Part shown: in pieces, positions 17,086-25,567 of the stretch
How positions within the stretch are numbered: position 1 is the stretch's first letter
Layout of the letters: each line of letters begins with the position of its first letter
Source of the DNA: SG8-41 sp035259205
Lineage (GTDB): Bacteria; Pseudomonadota; Gammaproteobacteria; Burkholderiales; SG8-41
DNA length: 64,000 bases
Direction of reading: 5' to 3'
Assembly (NCBI GenBank): GCA_035259205.1
Contig: DATFWO010000285.1
Location: 12,771 to 76,770 of the forward strand
Made by a program: the position numbers and the translations under genes
The notes under the pieces: generated by a model
Database searches by the model: none
What the model saw: only the letters and a program-made list of their open reading frames with translations
Told to the model about the DNA's origin: nothing

Positions 17086-17138
17086 ATTGTGGATTTGCTA
17101 CCGTTCACCGCTCGCTAGGTTCTAATCACCGTTCACTC
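17052..17138. repeat. Family A word array, overlapping the end of the EntE-like gene
   Basis: Words on the + strand: GGTCAAC, GGTGAAC, AGTAAAC, AGTGAAT, then reverse-complement words CCGTTCACCG and CACCGTTCACTCC. CGGTGAAC and GTTCACCG form an 8-bp stem. The array begins inside the coding sequence and contains its stop codon (TGA 17083-17085). CTAGGTTCTAA at 17115-17125 recurs at 28790. Confidence 0.8.
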
Positions 17139-17149
17139 CATAAACGCGT

Positions 17150-17992
17150 ATGCGGATCATTGACCTTCACTGCTATCCCGGCACCAGGGAGTGGATCGCG
17201 TGCCAGGGCCCGTACGTCGAGGCGCTGGCGAAGTACTGGAACCGCAGCTGGTCCGCCAAGACCGAGGATGAAGTCGTCAAGGATTTCACCGACGCCGGCG
17301 TAGAGGCGGTCCTCGTCGCGCTCGACCTGGAGACGACCATCGCCACGCCACCTTGCACCAACGAGTACGTGCACGGGCTCTGGCAGCGCCACCCGCAGCG
17401 CATCATACAGGCGTGGGGCGCGGTTGAGCCGGCGAAAGGCGACGTTGCGATACGCCAGGCGCGCAAGGCCGTCGAGGAGCTGGGCATGATCGGGTTCCAT
17501 TTTCACCCGATCATGCAGCACTTTGCGGTCAACGACCGGCGCTACTACCCCCTGTTCGAGGTCATCAACGAGCTGAAGGCGGGGGTGATGATAGACGTCG
17601 GAACGACGGGCATGGGCGCCGGGATGCCGGGCGGGATGGGCGCGCGCATCCGCCATGCGCACCCTGCGAGCGTGGACGACCTCGCGGCTGACTTTCCGAA
17701 TCTCAGGATCGTCATGGCGCATCCCGGCTGGCCGTGGGTGGACGAGACGACCGCCGTGGCGTTGCACAAGGGCAACGTGTACTGGGAAATGTCGGGCTGG
17801 GCTCCGAAATATTTCCCGGCGCAGCTCAAGGTGGACATGCGCGCGCGGCTGCAAGACAAGATCATGTTCGGCAGCGATTATCCCAGCATGCCCTATGCCC
17901 GCATCCTCAAGGAATGGCAGGAGCTCGGCTACAGCGACGCGGTGATGGAGAAGATCTTTCACCAGAATGCGGAGCACATCCTGGGCCTATGA
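17150..17992 (+). CDS. Amidohydrolase family protein (PF04909)
   Basis: A 280-aa TIM-barrel hydrolase or decarboxylase without signal peptide. N-terminal IDLHCYPG has DxH in place of HxH. FHFHPIMQHF (about residues 123-132) provides a His near the second metal site, IVMAHPGWPW the third, and IMFGSDYPSMPYARIL the terminal Asp. It is short for the family, as in the compact ACMSD relatives. It is probably co-transcribed with the SDR and EntE-like genes and could act on the same small carboxylated or aromatic compound. The true substrate is unknown. Confidence 0.87.
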   Translation: MRIIDLHCYPGTREWIACQGPYVEALAKYWNRSWSAKTEDEVVKDFTDAGVEAVLVALDLETTIATPPCTNEYVHGLWQRHPQRIIQAWGAVEPAKGDVAIRQARKAVEELGMIGFHFHPIMQHFAVNDRRYYPLFEVINELKAGVMIDVGTTGMGAGMPGGMGARIRHAHPASVDDLAADFPNLRIVMAHPGWPWVDETTAVALHKGNVYWEMSGWAPKYFPAQLKVDMRARLQDKIMFGSDYPSMPYARILKEWQELGYSDAVMEKIFHQNAEHILGL

Positions 17993-17998
17993 AGCCGG

Positions 17999-18040
17999 AA
18001 AAGCGGGAGCGCGGGAGGTCGGGCGATCGGGCGAACAGCA
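17999..18040. repeat. Family F word array (CGGGAGCG, CGGGAGG, CGGGCGA words)
   Basis: Immediately downstream of the amidohydrolase stop the spacer reads AAGCGGGAGCGCGGGAGG, followed by TCGGGCGATCGGGCGAAC. The vocabulary matches the array at 15345-15434. No complementary second half is obvious here. Confidence 0.5.
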
Positions 18041-18126
18041 AAACGTAAAAGGGGAAGGAAGCCTTTCGCCTACGTGCTCTGACGCTCTCGCGATTTGCGG
18101 ATCACGGGGCAGGCAGTCAGGTGTCG

Positions 18127-19086
18127 CTAGTCAGCGGTTGCGCCGGACTCTCTGACTGCGATCGCCCAGCGCGTGATTTCCGCGTCGAGAAACCGCGCGA
18201 AATCCCGGGCACCGGCGAAGGTCACGGTCATGCCCGGCTTTTCGAAAGCCTCGACCACGTCCGGTTGCGACAGTATTTTCCTCAATTCGCCTTCGAGCCG
18301 CGCAATGACCGCGGAGGCCGTCCCTCCTGTGGTCACGATGCCCGTCCAGCCGCTTACTTCGAAATCGGGAAAACCTGACTCGATCATGGTCGGCGCTTCG
18401 GGCAGCGCCGGATTGCGCGTCCGCGAGGTGATGGCGAGGGCGCGCGTGCGGCCTGCGCGTATATACGGCAGCGCCGTGGACAGTGAGTCGAACATGAAGT
18501 CGACTTCACCGGCGAGCAGCGCCGTCACGGCGGCCGGCAGCCCCCGGTAAGGGATGTGGACGGCAGGAAATGTTCCGTAGTGCTTCAACAGCTCGGCCGA
18601 CAAGTGAAGGCTGGTACCTATGGAGTTCGATGCGAAACTGGCTTTTCCTGGATTGCGACGCGCATAGTCGATCAGCTCGGCGACCGTGCGTGCCGGTGTC
18701 TTCGACCCCACGACCAGTACGTTCGGCACGCTGCCGACCAGGGCCACCGGCGCCAGGTCGCGTCTGGTGTCGAAAGGGAGAGACCTGTACAAGGTGACGT
18801 TGATCGCCGTCGGCGGCGCCACGATCAGCAAGGTGTGGCCGTCCGGTCGCGCCTTCGCGACGAGCTCGCTCGCGATGTTGCCTCCCGCGCCGGGGCGGTT
18901 GTCGACTACCACGGGCTGACCGAGCACCTCCGCGAGCCTGGGCCCCACGATCCGCGCCGTGAAGTCGCTGATGCCGCCGGGCGGCACGGTGACGACGAGC
19001 CGCAGCGGGCGGGCGGGATAGGACTGCGCGGACGCCGCGATGCAGAGACACAAAGCGACGAAGGCAGCGGGCGCGCAGCGCTTCAT
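18127..19086 (-). CDS. TctC/Bug substrate-binding protein (4 of 10)
   Basis: A 319-aa Bug protein with a cleavable signal peptide (FVALCLCIAASA before QSYPARPLRL). Family blocks: TVPPGGISDFTARIVG with the conserved Asp, VVVDNRPGAGGNIASELVAK, RPDGHTLLIV, VHIPYRGL and RWAIAVRESGATAD. The start lies 12 bp after the stop of a MetE-core gene, so the two are an operon. This is one of the few places in the window where a Bug gene is tightly linked to an enzyme and not to another binding protein. Confidence 0.92.
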   Translation of the reverse strand: MKRCAPAAFVALCLCIAASAQSYPARPLRLVVTVPPGGISDFTARIVGPRLAEVLGQPVVVDNRPGAGGNIASELVAKARPDGHTLLIVAPPTAINVTLYRSLPFDTRRDLAPVALVGSVPNVLVVGSKTPARTVAELIDYARRNPGKASFASNSIGTSLHLSAELLKHYGTFPAVHIPYRGLPAAVTALLAGEVDFMFDSLSTALPYIRAGRTRALAITSRTRNPALPEAPTMIESGFPDFEVSGWTGIVTTGGTASAVIARLEGELRKILSQPDVVEAFEKPGMTVTFAGARDFARFLDAEITRWAIAVRESGATAD

Positions 19087-19098
19087 CGGCGGCGATCC

Positions 19099-20271
19099 TC
19101 AGGCCCAGCCCCAGAGCTGCTTCGTAGCGATGCGCGCGCCCTCGACGAGCGCGCTGAACTTCGCCCAGACGACGCTTTCGTGAATCTCCTCGCTGCCCGC
19201 GAAGGTGCCGAATCCGCAATCGGCGCCGGCGATTACGTTCTCGCGCCCGACGATCCCCGCAAAGCGCACGATGCGCTCGGCCACCAGCTCCGGATGCTCG
19301 ACCAGCACGCTCGACTGGGTGATGGTGCCCGGGATGAGGATCGTGCCGTCGGGAAGAGCGACGTTTTTCCATACGCCCCACTCGTGCTCGTGGCGCGGAT
19401 TCGCGGCTTCGAACGAGATTGCGCCGGCGCGGACCTTGAGCATGATGTCGATGAAGTGCCTGAGCTCCAGGTCGTGAACGCGCGGGCCGATATTGATGCC
19501 GTAGCAGGTATGCCAGCGCACGCGGTCGCGCGGGATCCCGCGCAGGGCATGGTTCAGGGCTTCGACCCTGACTTCGGCCCACCGGCGAACCTGCTCGATG
19601 CTCAGGTCGGAGCGGATGACGTAGCAGGTAGCGATGTGCGGATCGTCGACCTGGAGGATGAAGCCGGCATCCACGATCGCCCGGTACTCCTCGCGCATGG
19701 CATCGGCGATCGCGAAGAGGTATTCCTCCTGTGTCCGGTAATAGCGATTCCGCTGCCAGTCCTCGACGCTGGTGGGTGAAATGGCCGGCATGAAGGCGTC
19801 CGTTACCTCCTTGCCCGCCAGTGCGCTCTTGAGATTGGCGATGTCGGCCTGCACGTGCGCGTGGCCCTTGTACGAAATGGGCCCCGTGCACACCATGTGG
19901 CGGGCCGCTGCCGCGGGGCTGGGCAAGGTGCGGCCGAACCATTCGTAGAACTCGGGGAACGCCCTCGCTTCCCGCGAGTTCTTCCAGGGGCTGCCGCCCG
20001 AGGCTTCCCCGCCCGGCTCGAACCCGGCGAGCCGCTCGTTGACGTAGTGGATGAACCCCGGCTTGCCCATCTCTCCGTCGTCGACGATGTCCACGCCGAG
20101 GTCGACCTGCTTGCGTACTATCTCGGCGACCGCGCCGCGGACCCTGGCCTCGTGCCCCTGCCGGTCCGCGGGCTCGCCACGCTCGCGGGCGCGGATCATC
20201 ACAAGCAGATCGGCAGGCCGCGGCAGGCTGCCGACGTGGGTCGTGAGGATCCGGTCGACGCTGCGTTTCAT
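19099..20271 (-). CDS. MetE-core (cobalamin-independent methionine synthase II-like) protein, 1 of 3
   Basis: A 390-aa protein matching only the catalytic C-terminal barrel of MetE. Zinc ligands are visible: WHTCYG (His about 253, Cys about 255), ISFEAANPRHEHEW (Glu) and GADCGFGT (Cys about 351). It begins MKRSVDRILTTHVGSLPRP, and this start is chosen because the third gene of the set begins almost identically. MetE proper is about 750 aa and needs its N-terminal half for folate binding. Short versions probably move methyl groups between other small molecules or cleave C-S or C-O bonds. It forms an operon with the downstream Bug gene. Confidence 0.87.
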   Translation of the reverse strand: MKRSVDRILTTHVGSLPRPADLLVMIRARERGEPADRQGHEARVRGAVAEIVRKQVDLGVDIVDDGEMGKPGFIHYVNERLAGFEPGGEASGGSPWKNSREARAFPEFYEWFGRTLPSPAAAARHMVCTGPISYKGHAHVQADIANLKSALAGKEVTDAFMPAISPTSVEDWQRNRYYRTQEEYLFAIADAMREEYRAIVDAGFILQVDDPHIATCYVIRSDLSIEQVRRWAEVRVEALNHALRGIPRDRVRWHTCYGINIGPRVHDLELRHFIDIMLKVRAGAISFEAANPRHEHEWGVWKNVALPDGTILIPGTITQSSVLVEHPELVAERIVRFAGIVGRENVIAGADCGFGTFAGSEEIHESVVWAKFSALVEGARIATKQLWGWA

Positions 20272-20447
20272 GGGATCAGCATATACAGTAGATATCGAGC
20301 ATCCAGGGATATAGTCGTTCTGGAGGAGGACGATCTTCCTCGCGATCTGCCAGCGCCCGTCCTGCAGCAATCGGCAGACAGACACGGTTGCCGCTGGAGC
20401 AGTAATATTGCCCATCGCCTTTCATTCTGGCAACCGCGCAAGCAGCC

Positions 20448-21488
20448 ATGAACCCCCACAAGATCGACATCTTCAATCACGTGATGCCTGCGCGCTATCT
20501 CGAGCTGGTGCGGCAGCACTCCAAGGAACCCGGCATGGTGAGGCGCATGTCGAGCCTGCGCATGCTCTGGGATATCGAGGCGCGCGTCGCCATGCTGCGC
20601 GAGAAATTCGCCGACGTGCGGCAGGTGCTCACCCTGGCGTTGCCGCCGCCGGAGCTGTTGGGCGGCGCGGACGTGTCGCCCGAGTTTGCCCAGGTCGCTA
20701 ACGACGGGATGGCGGAGATGTGCGCGAAATGGCCGCAGGAGTTCCCGGCGTTCGTCGCTTCGCTGCCGATGAACAATGTGCCGGCCGCGCTCGACGAGAT
20801 GGACCGGGCGATCGGAAAACTGGGCGCGCGCGGGATCCAGATCTGCACCAGCGTCGGCGGGCGGCCCCTCGACGACCCCGAGTTCCTGCCGGTGCTGGAG
20901 CGCGTAACCAACTTCCACGACCTTCCGCTCTGGATGCATCCGGTGCGGCCGGGGGCGCGGCCGGACTACCCGAACGAGCCGAGGTCGAAGTACGAGATCT
21001 GGCAGGTGCTCGGCTGGCCGTTCGAGACCAGCGTCGCGATGGCGCGCATCGTCTTCTCCGGGCTCTTCGACCGGCTGCCGCGGATGCGGATCATCACGCA
21101 CCACTGCGGCGGCATGATTCCCTATTTCGCCGGACGCGCAGAAACGCTGTGGGCGCAGCTTGGCTCGCGCAGCGCCGACGCGGAGGAGGCGGAAGTCCTC
21201 AAGCGCCTGACGAAGCCGCCGATCGAGTTTTTCAGGATGTTCTACGGGGACACGGTGCTCGGCGGGGCGGCTGCGCCGCTCGCATGCGGCCTCGCTTTTT
21301 TCGGCGCGGAGCACGTCGTATTCGCGAGCGACTGCCCGTTCGATCCGGAAGGCGGGCCCATGTTCATCCGCGAGGGGATACGCTCGATAGAGGACTTGAA
21401 GCTCTCCGAGCGGGAAAAGCGGAAGATCTATTTCGAGAACGCGCTGAAGCTGATGCGGCTCAAGAGCCCAGTGACCAGCGACCAGTGA
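20448..21488 (+). CDS. Amidohydrolase family protein (PF04909, ACMSD/resorcylate-decarboxylase-like)
   Basis: A 346-aa cytoplasmic protein beginning MNPHKIDIFNHVMP, with NH in the position of the usual HxH. Later sites are LWMHPVRPG (His about 165), MRIITHHCGGMIPYFAGR (about 215-232) and VVFASDCPFDPEGGP with the catalytic or metal Asp. Related enzymes decarboxylate or hydrolyse aromatic acids. It heads a co-directional run with MmgE/PrpD, a Rieske oxygenase, a Bug protein and a 2OG oxygenase. The final residues SPVTSDQ are encoded by the word array that overlaps its 3' end. Confidence 0.87.
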   Translation: MNPHKIDIFNHVMPARYLELVRQHSKEPGMVRRMSSLRMLWDIEARVAMLREKFADVRQVLTLALPPPELLGGADVSPEFAQVANDGMAEMCAKWPQEFPAFVASLPMNNVPAALDEMDRAIGKLGARGIQICTSVGGRPLDDPEFLPVLERVTNFHDLPLWMHPVRPGARPDYPNEPRSKYEIWQVLGWPFETSVAMARIVFSGLFDRLPRMRIITHHCGGMIPYFAGRAETLWAQLGSRSADAEEAEVLKRLTKPPIEFFRMFYGDTVLGGAAAPLACGLAFFGAEHVVFASDCPFDPEGGPMFIREGIRSIEDLKLSEREKRKIYFENALKLMRLKSPVTSDQ

Positions 21489-21501
21489 CCAAAGACCGGT
21501 G
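21469..21501. repeat. Family A word array overlapping a stop codon (GTGACCAG words)
   Basis: AGTGACCAGCGACCAGTGACC is followed by AAAGACCGGTG. The array covers the last codons and TGA of the amidohydrolase and runs up to the ribosome site of the MmgE/PrpD gene. Confidence 0.6.
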
Positions 21502-21513
21502 AGGCAACGCACG

Positions 21514-23001
21514 ATGGCTGCCCCAAACAGCGACAAATACCGCGATGAAGTAGGCGAGCTGATCGCCAATTATGTGGTGCGGGTTTCCGACAAGCTGGAG
21601 CCGCGCGCCGAACGCGGGGCGAAAGCCGTACTCATCGATTCGATTGCCGTTGCTGTAGCCGCGTTACGGCATCCTGCCGCGCAGAATGCGCGGCGGCATG
21701 CTTACCGCTTTCCGGCCAATGGACCCGGCTGCGTGATCTGGGGCACGCAGAAGCGCACGGAGCCCGAGTTGGCCGCTCTGACCAACGGCGTCCTGCTGAG
21801 ATGCCACGACTACAACGATTTCTTCGTCGGCCAGCGCAACAGCGGCCATTCGAGCGATATCATGGCCGGCGTGATAGCCGCCGCCGAATGGACCGATGCG
21901 CCCGGGAAGAAACTGCTGTCGGCGATCGCGATTGGCTACGAAATGGTGGGCGCGGCGTTCGATTCTTTCTCGACCGCGCCGGGCGGCTGGGACTATACCA
22001 ACCTCTCGGCTCTGGGGGCGACTGCAGCCATCGCGAGGCTGCTGAAGCTCAATGCCGACCAGACCCGTGAGGCGATGGGGATGACGGTGGTTCCCCACTT
22101 CGCGAGCGACGAGATCGAATCGGGCGAGCTCAACCAGCGCGGCGACCTCTCGATGTGGAAGCGCTTCAACGGCGCGGACGCCGTGAGAAATTCACTCCAG
22201 GCCTGTCTCCTCGCGCAGGTGGGTGTGGAGGCGGCTGTCAGGCCGTTTGTCGGAAAGAACGGCTTCATTCAAAAGCTCGCCAACAAGGAAGATCCCGTCC
22301 CGGTGCTGCGCGAGCGGCTGAATCCGCGTATTCCCCTCGGCCGGGTGAACGACGCTTTCCTGAAGCGATGGCCGGTCGGCTCCCTCGCGCAAAGCGCGAT
22401 CCAGGCCGCACTGGAGGCGCGGTCGCAGATCAAGGATCTTTCGCGGATCAAGCAGATACGCGTTTTCGCCGAAGAAGGAGCCTACGACCATCTGGTCAAG
22501 ATCCGTCAGGATCCGTGGAATCCCATTTCGCGGGAGACCGCGGATCATTCGCTGCCTTATATCATCGCGGCGGCGGTGCTGGATGGATACATCCGGGTCG
22601 GGAGCTTCAATCCGAAGGTGGTCCTCGACCCGGCCCGTCAGGCGTTCATCAAAAAGGTAGTAGCGGAGCCTTCGCTCGAGCTCGGCTCGCACGCCATCGG
22701 CAAGCACAAGCGCGTGGAGATGGGCTACCTGTCTCGTGTCGAGATCGAGCTCGCGGACGGTGCAGTCGTGCGCGGCGAGGCGCGACCGTTCCCCGGGCAC
22801 CACAGGAATCGTTTCTCCGATGCCGACCTCGAAGAGAAGCTGCGCGAAAACGTCGAGCCGATCGCCGGCGCGCAGCGTACGGCAAAATTAAAGTCGCTCT
22901 TGTGGTCGCTGGAAAAGGTCAAGGGCGCGCGTGAATTGACCAGGCTCCTGGCATTCGGCGGGAAGATCGATATCGACAGCGCCCGAGCTCGCGAGCGCTG
23001 A
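21514..23001 (+). CDS. MmgE/PrpD family protein
   Basis: A 495-aa member of the 2-methylcitrate dehydratase / immune-responsive gene 1 fold. Recognisable blocks are KAVLIDSIAVAVAALRHPAA, the NSGHSSDIMAGVIAAAEW region with the conserved DxxH-like segment just before it (CHDYNDFF), IAIGYEMVGA and MWKRFNGADAVRNSLQACLL. Members dehydrate or decarboxylate hydroxy-polycarboxylates. ATG 21514 is preferred over GTG 21499, with GGTGAGG upstream. The cluster context suggests it processes a ring-cleavage-type acid, but that is inference. Confidence 0.88.
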   Translation: MAAPNSDKYRDEVGELIANYVVRVSDKLEPRAERGAKAVLIDSIAVAVAALRHPAAQNARRHAYRFPANGPGCVIWGTQKRTEPELAALTNGVLLRCHDYNDFFVGQRNSGHSSDIMAGVIAAAEWTDAPGKKLLSAIAIGYEMVGAAFDSFSTAPGGWDYTNLSALGATAAIARLLKLNADQTREAMGMTVVPHFASDEIESGELNQRGDLSMWKRFNGADAVRNSLQACLLAQVGVEAAVRPFVGKNGFIQKLANKEDPVPVLRERLNPRIPLGRVNDAFLKRWPVGSLAQSAIQAALEARSQIKDLSRIKQIRVFAEEGAYDHLVKIRQDPWNPISRETADHSLPYIIAAAVLDGYIRVGSFNPKVVLDPARQAFIKKVVAEPSLELGSHAIGKHKRVEMGYLSRVEIELADGAVVRGEARPFPGHHRNRFSDADLEEKLRENVEPIAGAQRTAKLKSLLWSLEKVKGARELTRLLAFGGKIDIDSARARER

Positions 23002-23015
23002 ATGAAATCATTTTG

Positions 23016-23042
23016 ACCGCAGATACACGCAGATCAACGCGA
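23016..23042. repeat. Family D repeat word (CCGCAGATACACGCAGAT)
   Basis: ACCGCAGATACACGCAGATC followed by AACGCGAG closely matches the complement of the right arm of the inverted repeat at 4204-4317. Only one arm is present here, 15 bp after the MmgE/PrpD stop. Confidence 0.6.
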
Positions 23043-23076
23043 GGGATGGTAAGCGGTAAACTGATCAGGTGAACCC

Positions 23077-24357
23077 ATGATGAATGAGGAAACCAACACA
23101 CTGCTCACCCGCACCGGCCCCGGCACGCCGATGGGTGAATTGTTCAGGCGCTACTGGATACCGGCGCTGCTCGACTGGGAACTGCCCGAGCGGGATTGCG
23201 CTCCCGTGCGCGTGAAGCTCCTGGGAGAACGGCTGATCGCCTTTCGCGATTCGGAGGGCCGGATCGGGTTGATCGACGAGTTCTGCGCCCATCGCGGCGT
23301 CTCGCTGTGGTTCGGGCGCAACGAGGAATGCGGACTGCGTTGTCCGTACCACGGTTGGAAGTATGACGTGACCGGGCAATGCGTGGACCTGCCTTCGGAG
23401 GCCGAAGAAACGGGCATGCGTGCGCGCATCAAGCTCAAGTCCTACGCTTGCGCGGAGGTGGGCGGCGTCATCTGGGCCTACATGGGCCCGCCGGCGGAGA
23501 AGCCGCCACTGCCGGGATTCGAGTGGGTTCAACTGCCCCCGTCGCACCGCGTCGTCACCAAGCGCTGGCAGGAAAGCAATTACTTGCAGGCGGTCGAAGG
23601 CGGCATCGATTCGAGTCATGTGTCTTTCCTGCACCGGGGCGACATGGCCAGCGATCCGTTTCACAAGAACACCGGCGGCGCGAGGATGGTGAAAGCCACC
23701 AAGACCACATTCGACATCGTCGACTCTCCCGGCGGCATGTTGATCGGCGCGCGGCGCGACGCGGAACCCGGCAAGCACTACTGGCGCATCACGCAATTCA
23801 TCATGCCCTGGTATACGCTGATCCCGCCCTATGCAAACAACGCCCTCAACGGCCATGCGTGGGTGCCCATGGACGACGAGAACTGCGTGGCATGGTCCAT
23901 GACGTTCCATCCCACGGCGCCCATATCCGAGAAGGACGTCGAGCTGCTCAAGGACGGCAACGGGGTTCACGCCACCCTGATACCCGGCACCTTCCGTCCT
24001 CTGGCGAACCGCACCAACGACTACCTGATCGACCGCGCCAAGCAGAAGAGCGGGCGCCATTACAACGGGGTCAGGGGCCTTGCCATGCAGGATGCATCGG
24101 TGCAGGAGAGCATCGGGCCCATCGCGGATCGGCGCACGGAGAACCTCGTCTCGACCGATAACGCGATCATCATGGCGCGCCAGCGGCTGATCAAGGCCGC
24201 GCAGGCGGTGCAGGACGGCGGCCGCGCCCCGGGACTGGAGCCGGGCGACCAGCTCATACGGTCGGCCTCTCTTGTCCTGCCGGCGGACGCCGACTTCAGG
24301 CGACATGCGCTGGACGCGGTGAAGTACCGCAAGGGCGAGCCGCACGTGGCCGTCTGA
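23077..24357 (+). CDS. Rieske non-heme iron oxygenase, phthalate-dioxygenase-like alpha subunit
   Basis: A 426-aa ring-hydroxylating oxygenase. The Rieske [2Fe-2S] ligands are C-x-H in DEFCAHRGVS and C-x2-H in RCPYHGWKYD, 17 residues apart. The mononuclear iron site lies around NYLQAVEGGIDSSHVSFLH (two His), as in phthalate 4,5-dioxygenase type enzymes that act on carboxylated aromatics or O-demethylate them. No reductase or ferredoxin gene is adjacent, so electrons must come from elsewhere. Start ATG 23077 or 23080, with AGGTGA upstream. It sits amid MmgE/PrpD and Bug genes. Confidence 0.92.
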   Translation: MMNEETNTLLTRTGPGTPMGELFRRYWIPALLDWELPERDCAPVRVKLLGERLIAFRDSEGRIGLIDEFCAHRGVSLWFGRNEECGLRCPYHGWKYDVTGQCVDLPSEAEETGMRARIKLKSYACAEVGGVIWAYMGPPAEKPPLPGFEWVQLPPSHRVVTKRWQESNYLQAVEGGIDSSHVSFLHRGDMASDPFHKNTGGARMVKATKTTFDIVDSPGGMLIGARRDAEPGKHYWRITQFIMPWYTLIPPYANNALNGHAWVPMDDENCVAWSMTFHPTAPISEKDVELLKDGNGVHATLIPGTFRPLANRTNDYLIDRAKQKSGRHYNGVRGLAMQDASVQESIGPIADRRTENLVSTDNAIIMARQRLIKAAQAVQDGGRAPGLEPGDQLIRSASLVLPADADFRRHALDAVKYRKGEPHVAV

Positions 24358-24359
24358 CG

Positions 24360-24500
24360 ACGGCAAATCCCAAATCCCAAACTCCGAATCCCAAACCCCA
24401 AATCCCAAATTTCAAACGCGGGCGCTTGCCATTTGATGCTTGGAATTTGTCTGCTATGTGGTGCTTGGAATTTGTTTGTTATTTGGTTTTTGTTGCTTGT
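24360..24500. repeat. Family C array: AAATCCC heptamers then GGAATTTG words
   Basis: The left half repeats AAATCCC/AAACCCC with some AAACTCC variants; the right half has GCTTGGAATTTG twice and then TTTGTTATTTGGTTTTTG. The halves are roughly complementary (CCCAAATTTC against GGAATTTG). The region is strikingly AT-richer than its surroundings and separates the Rieske gene from a Bug gene. Confidence 0.75.
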
Positions 24501-24524
24501 AGCTTGCTTTAACGAGGGTGGAAA

Positions 24525-25496
24525 ATGAAGGTACGCGTCATTGCCTCCGCGGCGGTTCTGCTGCTCGCTGCCGCGCTGCCGGCGATATCCCCGGCTCAAG
24601 ACTATCCTTCACGCCCCATCCGGTTCATCGTGCCGTTCACCCCCGGCACGACCGCAGATTCGCTCGCGCGGCTGCTCGGCCCGCAGATATCGCAGGGCTG
24701 GAGCGTTCCCGTCGTCGTGGACAATCGAAGCGGCGCCTCAGGGATGATCGGCATCGAGCTGGTCGCCGCGGCCAATCCCGACGGCTATACCTTCCTCTTT
24801 GCCTCGACGGCGTTCGGCACGCTGGCGGCGACGCACCCGAAGCCGTCCTACGATCCATTCAAGAGTTTCGCGCCGGTGCTGCTGATCGGGACGAGCCCGC
24901 TTACACTGGTAGTCGCCGTCAAGTTTCCTGCCACGACCGTGCGCGAGTTCATCGATCAGGTCAGGAAGCAGCCTGGCGTCTACAACTACGGGACGTCGGG
25001 GGCGGGCAGTGTGTTTCACCTGTCCATGGAGCTGTTCAAGCAGGAGAACAATCTCAGCCTGGTCCACGTACCCTACAAGGGGACGACGGGCGTGCTCGCC
25101 GATCTCGCCGCCGGTCAGGTTCAGGCGAGCATGCTGGTATTCCAGACGGTCGCGCCGCTCGCGCAGGGGGGGAAAGTGCGCATGCTTGCCGTGATGGGGC
25201 GCGAGCGGATGCCGCAGTTTCCGCAAGTGCCGACGCTGGTCGAATCCGGCATGCCCAATATGGTGGTCGAGAACTGGACCGGCGTGATGGCGCCTGCCAA
25301 AACATCGCGGGCCGTGATCGCCAAGCTCAATGCTGAGATCAACCGCCTGCTCGCCCTTCCCGAGACGAAGGACGTGCTGGCGAAGATCGGCGTGAGCGTC
25401 GTTGGCGGCACGCCCGAAACCTTGGACGCGCTGGTGCGCAAAGAGATCAAGACGTGGACCGAGGTGTCAAAGCGGGGGAATATCGTCCTGGAGTGA
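24525..25496 (+). CDS. TctC/Bug substrate-binding protein (5 of 10)
   Basis: A 323-aa Bug protein with a clear signal peptide (AVLLLAAALPAISPA before QDYPSRPIRF). Blocks: PFTPGTTADSLARLLG with Asp, VVVDNRSGASGMIG, NPDGYTFLFAS, VHVPYKGT and EIKTWTEVSKRGNIVLE. NRSG replaces the usual NRPG. The ATG has GAGGGTGG upstream. It lies between two oxygenase genes, which makes an aromatic or aliphatic carboxylate a plausible ligand. Confidence 0.92.
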   Translation: MKVRVIASAAVLLLAAALPAISPAQDYPSRPIRFIVPFTPGTTADSLARLLGPQISQGWSVPVVVDNRSGASGMIGIELVAAANPDGYTFLFASTAFGTLAATHPKPSYDPFKSFAPVLLIGTSPLTLVVAVKFPATTVREFIDQVRKQPGVYNYGTSGAGSVFHLSMELFKQENNLSLVHVPYKGTTGVLADLAAGQVQASMLVFQTVAPLAQGGKVRMLAVMGRERMPQFPQVPTLVESGMPNMVVENWTGVMAPAKTSRAVIAKLNAEINRLLALPETKDVLAKIGVSVVGGTPETLDALVRKEIKTWTEVSKRGNIVLE

Positions 25497-25567
25497 TCCC
25501 GGGCTGACCGGACGGCAAGCAGGGAGCCTCCTCGCTGAACCCGGGCGTGGCGACCGGTCAAAAGAAG

